DNA of 59,308 bases from Clostridia bacterium (lineage in GTDB: Bacteria; Bacillota; Clostridia; Oscillospirales; Acutalibacteraceae): contig JAFQJH010000003.1 of NCBI GenBank assembly GCA_017415025.1, positions 1-59,308 of the forward strand, read 5' to 3'. The notes beneath the pieces were generated by a model. It searched no databases. It saw nothing but the letters and a program-made list of their open reading frames with translations, and had not been told where the DNA came from. This document shows positions 1-8,275 of this stretch, in pieces. The number at the start of each line of letters is the position of its first letter. Position 1 is the stretch's first letter. Made by a program: the position numbers and the translations under genes.

Positions 1-111
1 GTTACTTATTTGCTCTTTCCTACTGGCTCACCCGTAAACGGGTCGATGTACTCCTTTATGCACATCTGGTCTTGTACGTAATCCTCCTTGAGCTGATTCC
101 TTACGTACCAA
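1..111. other. Non-rRNA sequence abutting the 23S rRNA 3' fragment
   Basis: This stretch does not resemble the 23S rRNA sequence expected just before the conserved 3' domain that starts near 112. On the minus strand a frame stays open from inside the rRNA down to a TAA at 6-8. Its last residues read EYIDPFTGEPVGKSK, which looks protein-like, but I do not recognise the family. It may be the end of a gene inserted in the rRNA gene, or a chimeric join at a contig edge. Confidence 0.4.
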
Positions 112-235
112 GATAAGATATCCCATAGCGTAAGCTAGTAAGACCCCTCAAGGACTATGAGGTTGATAGGCTGCAGGTGTAAGAGTAGTGATACTTTCAG
201 CTGGGCAGTACTAATAGGTCGAGGGCTTGACCATA
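112..235 (+). rRNA. 23S rRNA, 3'-terminal fragment
   Basis: The segment carries the conserved bacterial 23S 3' end: AAGATAAGATATCCCAT, then a block with CTCAAGGACTATGAGGTTGATAGG split by a few typical changes, then TACTAATAGGTCGAGGGC near 209-225. This matches the last ~124 nt (helices around H100-H101). The rest of the gene is absent: the sequence upstream of ~112 is unrelated. The exact mature 3' end is uncertain by a few bases. No 5S or tRNA gene follows before the terminator at 333. Confidence 0.88.
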
Positions 236-332
236 AGAAATTATTGGCAAGGTAAGAAAGCGAAAAGCTACAACTCAACTTTACTATCATGTCTTTGTTC
301 AGTTTTGAAGGTGCGTAACCTATATAGAAACA

Positions 333-366
333 AAACCGTAGCAACCGCTACGGTTTATTTTTTTTG
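333..366 (+). terminator. rRNA operon terminator
   Basis: Perfect 10-bp stem (333-342 with 347-356) with an AACC loop, followed by a long T run. It lies about 100 nt after the 23S end and closes the rRNA transcription unit without a 5S gene. Confidence 0.85.
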
Positions 367-408
367 CCTGTCTTTACATTTTTAAACACTTATGTTATAT
401 TATAATTA

Positions 409-577
409 CCACATAAAACTCAAACTGAATTATTCCAAGCAGAAGTGGGCATATTTTACTTTGGTAAAAGTGCTGACTTCTAGTTCCATTTCTGCGTGGA
501 AGTGAGAGTTTTGTGTGGTAGCAAATCGAGGTCGTGCATTTTTCGGTGTGTGTGACTTCGGTTACACACACTTTTTG
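409..577 (+). promoter_or_regulatory. Long structured 5' leader with terminator-like hairpin
   Basis: The leader folds into a nested hairpin: 409-421 pairs with 506-518 (13 positions, one G-U), 433-444 pairs with 490-501 (12 positions, one mismatch), with an inner helix near 449-473. A second hairpin follows at 546-571: 11 bp with a TTCG loop and then TTTTT. The ribosome site GGAGGAG begins at 581. A TATAAT at 401-406 could be the -10 box, although no good -35 is seen. The arrangement resembles a transcription attenuator or riboswitch, but it matches no class I recognise. Its strand GTTTTGTGTGG (508-518) could also pair with the ACACACAC side of the terminator, giving two exclusive states. 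Confidence 0.55.
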
Positions 578-592
578 TTTGGAGGAGATATT

Positions 593-2386
593 ATGAAAAT
601 GAGAAAGCTTTTAGCGTTAGTTCTTACTGTAACTATGGTAATGTCAATATTATCTATGTCAGTATCAGCAGAAGACACAGTTATCCCGATTTCTGAATGT
701 GGCGGTGTGATTTCATCGAAAAAGACATATTCTATATCCACAAAAGAAGAATTTCTATTATTTGAAGAAATGAACAAGTCTTTTTCAGGTGCCACAATCG
801 TCCTTACAAACGATATAATAATTCATGATGGTATTTTTACTATTGACGAAAATCATAAACCTTTATATAACGGTACGTTCGTTTTGCCGGAATCTATTGA
901 AACAATCGACATTTTCAAAGGAACATTTGATGGGCAAGGATATACTATCAGTGGATTATACGTTAAAGGAACCTCTGATGTTGGTTTTTTTCAACAACTA
1001 ACCGGAACAGTTAAAAATCTTAATATATGCAACTCTTTGTTTATTTCTACTGATGATTATGCTAATGTCGGAACTTTTGCCGGCATAACAGGTTCAGATG
1101 GTAAGATTGCAAATTGTCTTTCCAGTTCTTATTTGATAGGATGCGAAGTTGGTGGAATTGCAGGATTAAATACCGGAAATATTAGTGACTGTTTGTTTAA
1201 TGGATTTGTTATCGCACGCAAAATTGCTGGCGGAGTAGTAGCAAGCGGAATGGGTGGTTTGGTATGCAATTCCGGAAACTCCGGAACAGTGTACAGTAAA
1301 AATTATGCAGGTGGATTTGCAGGCAGATACTTTGATGAGGCAGAATATTGTTTTAATACAGGTAAAGTATTTAGTGACTATGCCGCAGGCGGTTTTATTT
1401 GTAATGTTCTTATATCAAAAAGCCATTATGATAACCATACCAATATTAATTGTTGCTATCAGGTAGGAGAAGTAAATGCTCCAAATGCAGGTAACTTCTG
1501 TTATAATACGTCAGGCAACTTTTCGGTATTCTATGGATGTCGTTTCGTAGGGACAGCAACCGATAAAGCTGATTATAATGGTTTTATTGAGTCAAGTTTC
1601 GATAAATATTATGAGCAGGTCAAAGATCCTTTAGGTATGCCTGTTATAACCCTGGATCCTGGTGTTTACTATATAACTGATAATAATTTGAAAAGAGGCT
1701 TGTACGATTTTGTTGTTGATACAGGTAATGAAAACAACGGTTATCCCTTACCCACATCACTTCAACGCAGAACAGTTGCACCGAGCATCACAAATGTTGA
1801 ATACGAAAAGTCTTCTGAAACAAGAAACACATTTAATGTAACTGTTGAAGGCAGACCGGCAATGATTCAGTTCATCGAACCGACAGACGGCACGAGAACA
1901 TACGACAGAAACCACAAAAACGTAACTATCAAAAGCTATGATGCAGAGGGTAATGAGGTTAATTCCCTTGACCGTACAGCCGCTTATGAAGTATGGAGCA
2001 TCTATTCCAATATGATGCCAAATGTTGAAATAAGAACAAGAGCAAAGTACCTTTCAAATGCAAGATACACTTGGGACAGCGAAACCTACGATTTTTCGAT
2101 GATACTTGCAAATCCTATTGTTTCAATGAAGCTTTCTGCAACATCAGGTAAGAAAGGCCCTGTTCCCGCAACAGTTGTAGCTGACGACAAGACAGAAAAA
2201 GTGATGTTCAAGATGCCGAACGGCACTTCTGTAACAGTTGCATCAACGGAAACCGACGAAAACGGTAACAAGATATTCAAAGGTAACGCATGGATGAACG
2301 AGGACGGACTTAACGAAATCGAAGTCAAAATTTACCGCAAAAACGTTTGGAAAACCGTCGGCACACTTGAATACACAGTAGAGTAA
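593..2386 (+). CDS. Secreted GLUG-repeat surface protein
   Basis: A 597-residue exported protein. The start chosen is ATG 593, which sits 5 bp after GGAGGAG and opens with a signal peptide (MKMRKLLALVLTVTMVMS, cleavage after SVSA). An upstream in-frame codon at 515 would translate through the terminator hairpin and is rejected. Residues ~100-330 hold GLUG-type repeats of the kind GTFDGQGYTISGLYV and VGGIAGLNTGNISDC, typical of right-handed beta-helix adhesins and M26-peptidase-like proteins. The C-terminal ~200 residues look like Ig-type beta domains, but no cell-wall sorting signal is visible. The likely location is outside the cell. Function as an adhesin or glycan binder is inference. Confidence 0.75.
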   Translation: MKMRKLLALVLTVTMVMSILSMSVSAEDTVIPISECGGVISSKKTYSISTKEEFLLFEEMNKSFSGATIVLTNDIIIHDGIFTIDENHKPLYNGTFVLPESIETIDIFKGTFDGQGYTISGLYVKGTSDVGFFQQLTGTVKNLNICNSLFISTDDYANVGTFAGITGSDGKIANCLSSSYLIGCEVGGIAGLNTGNISDCLFNGFVIARKIAGGVVASGMGGLVCNSGNSGTVYSKNYAGGFAGRYFDEAEYCFNTGKVFSDYAAGGFICNVLISKSHYDNHTNINCCYQVGEVNAPNAGNFCYNTSGNFSVFYGCRFVGTATDKADYNGFIESSFDKYYEQVKDPLGMPVITLDPGVYYITDNNLKRGLYDFVVDTGNENNGYPLPTSLQRRTVAPSITNVEYEKSSETRNTFNVTVEGRPAMIQFIEPTDGTRTYDRNHKNVTIKSYDAEGNEVNSLDRTAAYEVWSIYSNMMPNVEIRTRAKYLSNARYTWDSETYDFSMILANPIVSMKLSATSGKKGPVPATVVADDKTEKVMFKMPNGTSVTVASTETDENGNKIFKGNAWMNEDGLNEIEVKIYRKNVWKTVGTLEYTVE

Positions 2387-2441
2387 AATCGTAGGGACGC
2401 ATTGTTGCGTTCAGAAAAACAGTAATAATTTAAAACAATAA

Positions 2442-2478
2442 AAGACCGACAGATTCGCAAAAGCAATCTGCCGGTCTT
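2442..2478. terminator. Hairpin after the surface-protein gene
   Basis: A 14-position stem (2442-2455 with 2465-2478, one mismatch) lies 55 bp after the stop at 2386. On the plus strand it is followed by a weak T-rich stretch. On the minus strand it is followed by TTTTATTG, so it could also stop transcription coming from mtaB. Confidence 0.6.
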
Positions 2479-2544
2479 GCTGTATTATAAATGGTTTATT
2501 ATATTTTAATTTGTCGAGCATAAAAATTAATATTCCGCTACAAA

Positions 2545-2752
2545 AGCGCCCCTGAAAGGAAATTCCCCTGTTAGGGGAAATGTCGCGTAGCGACAAAGGG
2601 GTGCCCGTTTTCGGAGAAAAAGCTGGCACGACAAAGTCGTGACTGAGGGGTTCGTTGCGAAGCAACGAGAAAAACAAGATAAATCAAAGAACTTTTTGGT
2701 CGCTGACGCTCCACCCATCCGTCCTGTCGGGCACCTTCCCTTTCAGGGAAGG
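2545..2752. repeat. Cluster of small palindromic repeats (REP-like)
   Basis: This gene-free region holds at least five short hairpins in a row: TTCCCC/GGGGAA (2563-2579), TGTCGC/GCGACA (2581-2595), CACGAC/GTCGTG (2627-2641), TCGTTGC/GCAACGA (2652-2668) and CCTTCCC/GGGAAGG (2734-2752). GGGG-type spacers such as AAAGGGGTGCCC lie between them. The style is that of dispersed palindromic repeats in gut Clostridia and resembles the ends of the element at 8808-9261. Short open frames across it are repeat artefacts. Nothing else is seen between 2387 and 2823. Confidence 0.65.
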
Positions 2753-2823
2753 CTACTTGTCTTTAGCTTGTTTCAAATTGAAGAGACATCGACAAACCCC
2801 AATTTATCACAAACTTCCCAACA

Positions 2824-4104
2824 CTATTCAACCTCTGCAACACAAAAGTCTCCGTCAACTGCCGTGATTTTTGCCGTCACAAGACGTCCGCAGGGATGCG
2901 CGCCCATAACCTTGACGGGTGTATAATTCTTGGTGTAGCCTTCAGTGAAGCTCTCGTCGTGCCTTGTCTCGAGCAGAACCTCAACCGTCTTGCCGAATTG
3001 CGAGGCAAGAAAAGCCTGTCTGATTTTTTCTGTCTCTTCAATCATAATATGACTGCGCTTTTCCTTGATGCTCTTTTCAATCTGCACCATCTTTGCGGCG
3101 CGTGTGCCCTCGCGCGGTGAATAAGGGAAAACGTGCACCTTTTCAAATCCGATTTCCTTTGCAAAATTGACGTTATCCGCAAAATCCTCTTCGCTTTCGG
3201 TCGGAAAACCGACCATAATATCGGTCGTGATTGTCGTGTCGCTGAAAGCCGAACGCAGCTTGTCGCAAAGCTCTTTGTATTCCGTGCTTGTATAATGTCT
3301 GTTCATTGCCTTGAGCGTATTGTCGCAACCGCTTTGGAGCGAAATATGGAATTGCGGACAGAATTTCCCGATTTTCGCAAGTCTGTCAATCACATCGTCC
3401 GTGATGTGGTCGGGCTCAAGTGAGCCGAGACGGATTCTCTCGAAATTCATACCTGCCGCAAGCTCAACCGCGTCGCAGATATTGAGTCCGATGTCACTGC
3501 CGTAGGATGAAAGATTGATGCCGACGAGCACAATTTCGACAAATCCCGAATCGCTCAACGCACGAAGCTCGGTTTTTAATTCGTCAATCGGCTTTGAACG
3601 CACTCTGCCCCTTGAATAGGGGATAATGCAATACGAACAGAAACGGTTACAGCCGTCTTCAATCTTAACGATTGCCCTTGTTCTGCCCTCAAAGCCCGAA
3701 ATAACGTCACCGCGGAACTTGTCTCCTGTCTCGTGGCTTTCGATTTCAACAACCCTCTGTGAACAGGAAAAGTATCGCTCAATAAGCTCGGGGAGCATTA
3801 TGTTATTCTTGTTGCCGAGTACGATATCAGCCTCCTGCAAAGCTTCGGCATCCTCGGGAAAGGCCTGAGGCATACAGCCCGTCAGCACAACGATGCTGTC
3901 GGGATTTTTTCTTTTAAATCGGCGCACGGTCTGCCTTGTTTTTCTGTCGCTTTCAGCCGTAACCGTGCAGGAATTTATAACGTAGATGTCAGCCTTTTCG
4001 TTCGGTGAAACCGTCTCAAAGCCGCATTTCGCCATTCTTTCAGCCATTGCCTGCGATTCGTATTGATTAACCTTACATCCGAGTGTAAAAAATGCAATTT
4101 TCAT
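2824..4104 (-). CDS. mtaB: tRNA t6A37 methylthiotransferase MtaB
   Basis: A 426-residue radical SAM enzyme expected to convert t6A to ms2t6A at position 37 of ANN-decoding tRNAs. The N-terminal methylthiotransferase domain has three cluster cysteines (C10 in LGCKVNQ, C46 in INSCTVT, C77 in LTGCMPQ). The radical SAM motif is CNRFCSYC (C152, C156, C159). A C-terminal TRAM-like segment begins near GKTVEVLLE. The start at 4104 is preferred because GGAGG lies 6 bp upstream. An ATG two codons earlier would sit directly on that site. MtaB is preferred over MiaB from the CKVNQYES opening and shorter length. It is transcribed alone, from a promoter at 4128-4156. Confidence 0.92.
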   Translation of the reverse strand: MKIAFFTLGCKVNQYESQAMAERMAKCGFETVSPNEKADIYVINSCTVTAESDRKTRQTVRRFKRKNPDSIVVLTGCMPQAFPEDAEALQEADIVLGNKNNIMLPELIERYFSCSQRVVEIESHETGDKFRGDVISGFEGRTRAIVKIEDGCNRFCSYCIIPYSRGRVRSKPIDELKTELRALSDSGFVEIVLVGINLSSYGSDIGLNICDAVELAAGMNFERIRLGSLEPDHITDDVIDRLAKIGKFCPQFHISLQSGCDNTLKAMNRHYTSTEYKELCDKLRSAFSDTTITTDIMVGFPTESEEDFADNVNFAKEIGFEKVHVFPYSPREGTRAAKMVQIEKSIKEKRSHIMIEETEKIRQAFLASQFGKTVEVLLETRHDESFTEGYTKNYTPVKVMGAHPCGRLVTAKITAVDGDFCVAEVE

Positions 4105-4127
4105 AAGCATCCTCCAAATACCCTTAA

Positions 4128-4156
4128 ATTATAAATCAAAATATAACCTTATGCAA
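4128..4156 (-). promoter_or_regulatory. Promoter of mtaB
   Basis: On the minus strand, TTGCAT (4151-4156) and TATAAT (4128-4133) are separated by 17 bp, upstream of the mtaB start at 4104. Confidence 0.65.
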
Positions 4157-4203
4157 GATTAAGTTTTGCACGCATATATATTAATTGAAACGGAGGTATA
4201 TTT

Positions 4204-5355
4204 ATGAAACGAATAATAGGTGTTTTATTATGCGTGGCAATGCTGATTTTACCGCTGGGTCTGTCGGCAAGCGCAGAGGGTGAAATGCCCGTCGAGGTCA
4301 AAGCGAAAGCGGCAGTCCTTATGGACGGTACAACGGGCAAGGTGCTGATGAAAATGAATGAGCACGAAAAGCTCTATCCCGCATCGGTGACGAAAATTAT
4401 GTCGCTTCTGCTCGTTATGGAGGCGATTGACAACAACAAAATCCGTCTGACGGATATCGTTACGACAAGTCCTGTTGCGGCTTCAAAGGGCGGCTCGCAG
4501 ATATGGCTCAAGGAAGGCGAAACGATGAGTGTTGACGAGCTTCTCAAGGCGACGGCGGTTTACAGCGCGAATGATGCGTGTACCGCGCTTGGTGAATACA
4601 TCGCGGGCAGTGACGAGGGCTTCGTGCAGATGATGAACGAGCGCGCACGGGAGCTCGGGATGAAGAATACCCGGTTTGATAATTGCACGGGACTTGACGA
4701 TGAAACCGAAACTCATCTCACGACCGCCTACGACATCGCGATTATGTCGCGCGAGCTGATGAAGCACGAGCTTATCAAGGAATACACAACAATCTGGATG
4801 GATTCTCTTCGTGACGGTCAGACGGAGCTTGTCAATACGAATAAGCTCGTCCGCTTTTACAACGGAGCGACGGGACTTAAAACGGGTACAACGAACAAGG
4901 CGGGGTGTTGTGTTTCCGCTACCGCAACGCGTGACGGCACAAGTCTCATTGCCGTTGTAATGGGCTCTGATAACAGCACCGACCGCTTTGAGGGGGCAAA
5001 GGCGATGCTCAATTGGGGATTCGCAAACTACGCCACGCTTACTCCGCAGGTCGATAAGTCGCTTATAACCGATGTCAACGTGCTTATGGGTGAAGAGCGT
5101 GTCCTTACACCGCAGATCCCCTCCGTGACGAGTGTGCTTGTTCCGAAGGGCAGGGAGGGGGATATCGTGCAGAATGTCGAGCTTGCGGCGAGCGTTGAAG
5201 CGCCCGTTGAGTCTAATCAGACGCTCGGAACGGTCACTGTCAGCCTCGACGGTGAGGTGCTCGGAAGGTATAATCTGACAGCACCTCACTATGTTGACCG
5301 TTTGTCATTTACAACCGTTTTTTGTCGATTATTGAGCGTTCTATGTAAGAAATGA
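4204..5355 (+). CDS. D-alanyl-D-alanine carboxypeptidase (PBP5/DacF type)
   Basis: A 383-residue low-molecular-weight penicillin-binding protein that trims the terminal D-Ala of peptidoglycan stem peptides. It has a signal peptide (cleavage near SASA, residue ~24). All three active-site motifs are present: SVTK (S61-K64), SAN (S121-N123) and KTG (K226-G228). A PBP5-type C-terminal beta domain follows. The protein ends in an amphipathic stretch (YVDRLSFTTVFCRLLSVLCKK, with the last lysines terminal), as expected for peripheral membrane anchoring. GGAGG lies 7 bp before the ATG. It is divergent from mtaB. The exact dac name (dacF, dacB, dacA) cannot be settled from sequence alone. Confidence 0.92.
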   Translation: MKRIIGVLLCVAMLILPLGLSASAEGEMPVEVKAKAAVLMDGTTGKVLMKMNEHEKLYPASVTKIMSLLLVMEAIDNNKIRLTDIVTTSPVAASKGGSQIWLKEGETMSVDELLKATAVYSANDACTALGEYIAGSDEGFVQMMNERARELGMKNTRFDNCTGLDDETETHLTTAYDIAIMSRELMKHELIKEYTTIWMDSLRDGQTELVNTNKLVRFYNGATGLKTGTTNKAGCCVSATATRDGTSLIAVVMGSDNSTDRFEGAKAMLNWGFANYATLTPQVDKSLITDVNVLMGEERVLTPQIPSVTSVLVPKGREGDIVQNVELAASVEAPVESNQTLGTVTVSLDGEVLGRYNLTAPHYVDRLSFTTVFCRLLSVLCKK

Positions 5356-5398
5356 GATGTTTTTATCAAAAAATACATTAAAAATTACTAAATAATAC

Positions 5399-5427
5399 TT
5401 GAAAAACGGGTTGTAATAGGGTAAAAT
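5399..5427 (+). promoter_or_regulatory. Promoter of pgi
   Basis: TTGAAA (5399-5404), 17-bp spacer, TAAAAT (5422-5427). It lies 45 bp before the pgi start. Confidence 0.6.
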
Positions 5428-5472
5428 ATATCTAAATAATCGGTATCTATACATCGGAGGCACTTAATTACA

Positions 5473-6810
5473 ATGGCAGTAAAACTTAACTCAAAGTATA
5501 TCGCATCGTTTTTACCCGAGGGAGCACTTGAAAGCATTAAGCCTGAGGTTGAAGCGGCGCACAACGCATTAAATAACGGTACGGGTAAGGGCAGTGACTT
5601 TTTAGGCTGGCTCACTCTTCCCGAAAACTACGATAAGGAAGAATTTGCTGAAATCAAAAAAGCGGCTGAAAAAATCCGCAACGATTCAGAGGTTCTTGTT
5701 GTAATAGGTATCGGCGGCTCATATCTCGGAGCACGTGCCGCTATCGAATTTATCAAATCCCAGAATTACAACCTTCTTCGCAAGGGCGCACCCGAAATCT
5801 ACTTCGCAGGTAACACAATCAGCTCCGATTCACTCAACGAGCTTGTTGAAATTATCGGTGACAGAGATTTCTCCGTGAATATCATCTCAAAATCAGGCAC
5901 AACAACCGAGCCTGCTGTCGCATTCAGAATTTTCCGCGATATGCTTGAGAAGAAATACGGCAAGGACGGTGCTGCACAGCGTATCTACGCTACAACAGAT
6001 GCAAGAAAGGGTACACTCAAATCCCTTTCCGATACACTCGGCTATAAGACGTTCGTTGTTCCCGATGATGTCGGCGGCCGTTATTCCGTGCTCACAGCCG
6101 TCGGACTTCTTCCGATTGCCGTTGCAGGTATCGACATTGATGCAATTATGCTCGGCGCACAGGATGCTATGAAGGCATATTCCGTTGCAGATCTTGACAG
6201 TAACGATTGCTATAAATATGCCGCATACAGAAACATCCTTTACAGAAACGGCAAAAAGTTCGAAATGATGGTCAGCTACGAGCCGGCGTTCACAATGATG
6301 AACGAATGGTTCAAGCAGCTTTTCGGCGAGAGTGAGGGCAAGGACGGCAAGGGTATTTTCCCTGCATCGGCAGTTTTCTCGACCGACCTTCATTCACTCG
6401 GTCAGTATATTCAGGAGGGTGAAAGAACTCTCTTTGAAACCGTTGTTGTTTTTGACAAGTCAAAGACAGAGGTTGAAATCAAGGAAGAGGCTGGCGACTT
6501 TGACGGTCTTAACTTCCTTGCAGGCAAGAAGCTTTCCTTCGTCAACGAAAAGGCTTATGAGGGAACAGTTCTTGCTCATACGGACGGCAACGTTCCCAAC
6601 ATCGTTCTCGAGGTTGAAAAGATGGACGAATATAACCTCGGATATCTTATTTATTTCTTCGAGAAGGCTTGTGCTGTCAGCGGTTACGTGCTTGGTGTCA
6701 ATCCCTTTGACCAGCCGGGCGTTGAAAGCTACAAGAAAAATATGTTTGCTCTTCTGGGCAAACCCGGTTACGAGGACCGCAAGGCAGACCTCGAAGCAAG
6801 ATTAGGTTAA
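5473..6810 (+). CDS. pgi: Glucose-6-phosphate isomerase
   Basis: A 445-residue cytoplasmic enzyme interconverting glucose 6-phosphate and fructose 6-phosphate in glycolysis. Characteristic blocks are visible: [18 protein letters not shown], the sugar-phosphate loop [45 protein letters not shown], and the C-terminal [16 protein letters not shown]. Length matches the short bacterial Pgi form of Firmicutes (~450 aa). The GGAGG is 11 bp upstream of the ATG, which is slightly long. It is followed 50 bp later by a small P-loop gene that may be co-transcribed. Confidence 0.97.
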   Translation: MAVKLNSKYIASFLPEGALESIKPEVEAAHNALNNGTGKGSDFLGWLTLPENYDKEEFAEIKKAAEKIRNDSEVLVVIGIGGSYLGARAAIEFIKSQNYNLLRKGAPEIYFAGNTISSDSLNELVEIIGDRDFSVNIISKSGTTTEPAVAFRIFRDMLEKKYGKDGAAQRIYATTDARKGTLKSLSDTLGYKTFVVPDDVGGRYSVLTAVGLLPIAVAGIDIDAIMLGAQDAMKAYSVADLDSNDCYKYAAYRNILYRNGKKFEMMVSYEPAFTMMNEWFKQLFGESEGKDGKGIFPASAVFSTDLHSLGQYIQEGERTLFETVVVFDKSKTEVEIKEEAGDFDGLNFLAGKKLSFVNEKAYEGTVLAHTDGNVPNIVLEVEKMDEYNLGYLIYFFEKACAVSGYVLGVNPFDQPGVESYKKNMFALLGKPGYEDRKADLEARLG

Positions 6811-6860
6811 AATTTCGTGAAATCCACGGATTTTAAAATACACAAAGGAGGATATATTTT

Positions 6861-7283
6861 ATGGTATCTCTTATTTTAGGCAAAAAAGGTTCAGGAAAGA
6901 CAAAGCGTTTGATTGAAAAAGTCAACGAGGCTATTGAAAAGTCAAACGGCAACGTAGTATGCGTTGAGAAGCAGCCGAAGCTCACTTATGACGTTAACTA
7001 CCGTGCACGTCTTATTGATACAGACCACTACTGCGTAAGCGGTTATGATGCATTTTACGGTTTCCTTTGCGGTATCTGCGCAGGTGACCACGACATTACA
7101 GACGTACTTATCGACGCAACTCTCCGTATCGGTTCACGCGATTACAACGAGCTTGCAGTATTCCTTAAGAAGGTTGATGAGCTCAGCAAGAATCACGTTG
7201 AGGAGAAGAACTTCGTCTTCACAATTTCTGCTGATGAAGCAGAGCTTCCGACAGAAATCTTCGATTTCTGCAAAAAGCTTTAA
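6861..7283 (+). CDS. Small P-loop ATP-binding protein, unknown role
   Basis: A 140-residue protein with an N-terminal Walker A motif (LGKKGSGKT, residues 6-14) and no recognised accessory domain. A possible Walker B is VLIDATL, around residue 81, though it is weak. It has no signal peptide or membrane segment. A strong AAAGGAGG precedes the ATG. It sits between pgi and a terminator, so it is probably the last gene of the pgi unit. I do not recognise a characterised family, although it resembles conserved clostridial proteins annotated only as ATP-binding or hypothetical. Confidence 0.8.
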   Translation: MVSLILGKKGSGKTKRLIEKVNEAIEKSNGNVVCVEKQPKLTYDVNYRARLIDTDHYCVSGYDAFYGFLCGICAGDHDITDVLIDATLRIGSRDYNELAVFLKKVDELSKNHVEEKNFVFTISADEAELPTEIFDFCKKL

Positions 7284-7301
7284 TCGACAACACTCAAACC
7301 C

Positions 7302-7337
7302 TACGGACTTGTTGAAAGGCAAGTCCGTAATCTTTTA
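7302..7337 (+). terminator. Terminator of the pgi unit
   Basis: Perfect 10-bp stem (7302-7311 with 7320-7329) followed by ATCTTTT, 19 bp after the stop of the small P-loop gene. Confidence 0.75.
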
Positions 7338-7375
7338 AAAGAGGAAAAATAAGCATAAAAAATTAAAAAACACTG

Positions 7376-7404
7376 TTGACAAATCACCTCAAACACTATA
7401 TAAT
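7376..7404 (+). promoter_or_regulatory. Promoter of yceD-rpmF
   Basis: Exact consensus: TTGACA (7376-7381), 17-bp spacer, TATAAT (7399-7404). CACCTCAAA in the spacer (7385-7393) is the inverse of TTTGAGGTG (7420-7428) in the leader, which includes the possible ribosome site. Confidence 0.85.
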
Positions 7405-7439
7405 AATCGGTGCATGACATTTGAGGTGAAGGGTAATCT

Positions 7440-7943
7440 ATGTTTTTTATTGAGCTTGAACCTGTCTTTAATAATGAAGGCTTTTCCCGCAGTGTGGACT
7501 TCACACTCGATATGAGCGATTGTTACTTCAACGGCGGTTTCCCGTTTAAGGATCCTGTTCATATCAGCGGCGAGGTTAAAAACTCAACTGACATTGTCAG
7601 CCTTGTTGTTAAGGCGGAATTTACCTTAAACCTTACCTGCGACCGATGTGCCGCTGATTTCAGCCGTACATTTTCGATACCTTTGGAGCACGTGCTGGTC
7701 ACTGAACTTAATGATGACGACAATGACGATTTTATCGTTATTGATTCGTTCCATTACGATGTTGAACCGCTGTTGAGGGAGGATGTTCTTCTCTCGTTGC
7801 CGATGAAGGTGCTTTGCAGGGAGGACTGTGTCGGTATGTGTCACCGATGCGGTAAAGACTTGAATGACGGCCCCTGTGACTGCGGCAGGGAATATGACCC
7901 GAGATGGGACGCTTTGCAGCAGTTGCTGGAGGATGACCGGTAA
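7440..7943 (+). CDS. yceD: YceD/DUF177 family protein
   Basis: A 167-residue cytoplasmic protein of the DUF177 family. In E. coli the homologue YceD is linked to 23S rRNA accumulation, and the gene is almost always next to rpmF, as here (32 bp apart). Cysteine pairs are visible: LTCDRCAADF in the middle and CREDCVGMCHRCG plus CDCG near the C-terminus, which look like metal-binding clusters. The acidic run NDDDNDDF is typical of the family. Ribosome sites before the ATG are GAGGTG and AAGGG. A consensus promoter lies 36 bp upstream. Confidence 0.88.
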   Translation: MFFIELEPVFNNEGFSRSVDFTLDMSDCYFNGGFPFKDPVHISGEVKNSTDIVSLVVKAEFTLNLTCDRCAADFSRTFSIPLEHVLVTELNDDDNDDFIVIDSFHYDVEPLLREDVLLSLPMKVLCREDCVGMCHRCGKDLNDGPCDCGREYDPRWDALQQLLEDDR

Positions 7944-7975
7944 AACTATTATTAGCAATAAGGAGGCGCTGAAAA

Positions 7976-8158
7976 ATGGCAGTACCCAAGAGAAGAGTTT
8001 CTAAAGCCAGAAGAGACAAGAGACGTTCAAACGTATGGAAGATGAGTGCACCTGAGCTTGTAAAGTGCTCACAGTGCGGCGAGTTCAAGAGAACTCACAG
8101 AGTATGCGCAGCTTGCGGTTATTACAACGGTAAGCTCGTAGTAAAGAAGGACGCATAA
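7976..8158 (+). CDS. rpmF: 50S ribosomal protein L32
   Basis: A 60-residue basic ribosomal protein. The N-terminus MAVPKRRVSKARRDKRRS is diagnostic. A four-cysteine zinc ribbon is intact (CSQCG and CAACG), so this is the zinc-containing form. AAGGAGG precedes the ATG. It follows yceD and ends at a terminator. The plsX gene that often follows rpmF in Firmicutes is not present here. Because a zur-znu operon lies in the same window, one might expect a zinc-free L32 paralogue elsewhere, but none is seen. Confidence 0.98.
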   Translation: MAVPKRRVSKARRDKRRSNVWKMSAPELVKCSQCGEFKRTHRVCAACGYYNGKLVVKKDA

Positions 8159-8185
8159 GTCTGTTCTTTTCAATGAAACGGCGAA

Positions 8186-8224
8186 AGGTAGAGATGGACC
8201 GCAAAGTCCTTTCTCTGCCTTTTT
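8186..8224 (+). terminator. Terminator after rpmF
   Basis: GGTAGAGA pairs with TCTCTGCC (one G-U), with an inner GGAC/GTCC, followed by TTTTT. It starts about 28 bp after the rpmF stop. Confidence 0.7.
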
Positions 8225-8275
8225 GACTTTTTAGAGGGAAAAACCGTTAATTTTTAATTTGCGGAGTTCAAAATT

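Noticed and set aside
135-344. 69-codon minus-strand open frame over the rRNA end and terminator
   Set aside because: It is antisense to conserved 23S sequence and to the terminator, and has no ribosome site.
515-592. N-terminal extension of the GLUG protein from 515
   Set aside because: It would translate through the terminator hairpin, whereas ATG 593 has a strong GGAGGAG and starts the signal peptide.
2411-2926. Several open frames of 60-95 codons on both strands
   Set aside because: They lie in palindromic repeats or overlap the mtaB end, with no family resemblance or ribosome sites.
4483-5289. 268-codon minus-strand frame inside the carboxypeptidase gene
   Set aside because: It is a shadow frame antisense to a gene with all three PBP motifs, with no recognisable protein features.
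7385-7428. Leader hairpin of yceD as a riboswitch
   Set aside because: The left arm lies in the promoter spacer and would not be transcribed, so it cannot fold in the mRNA.
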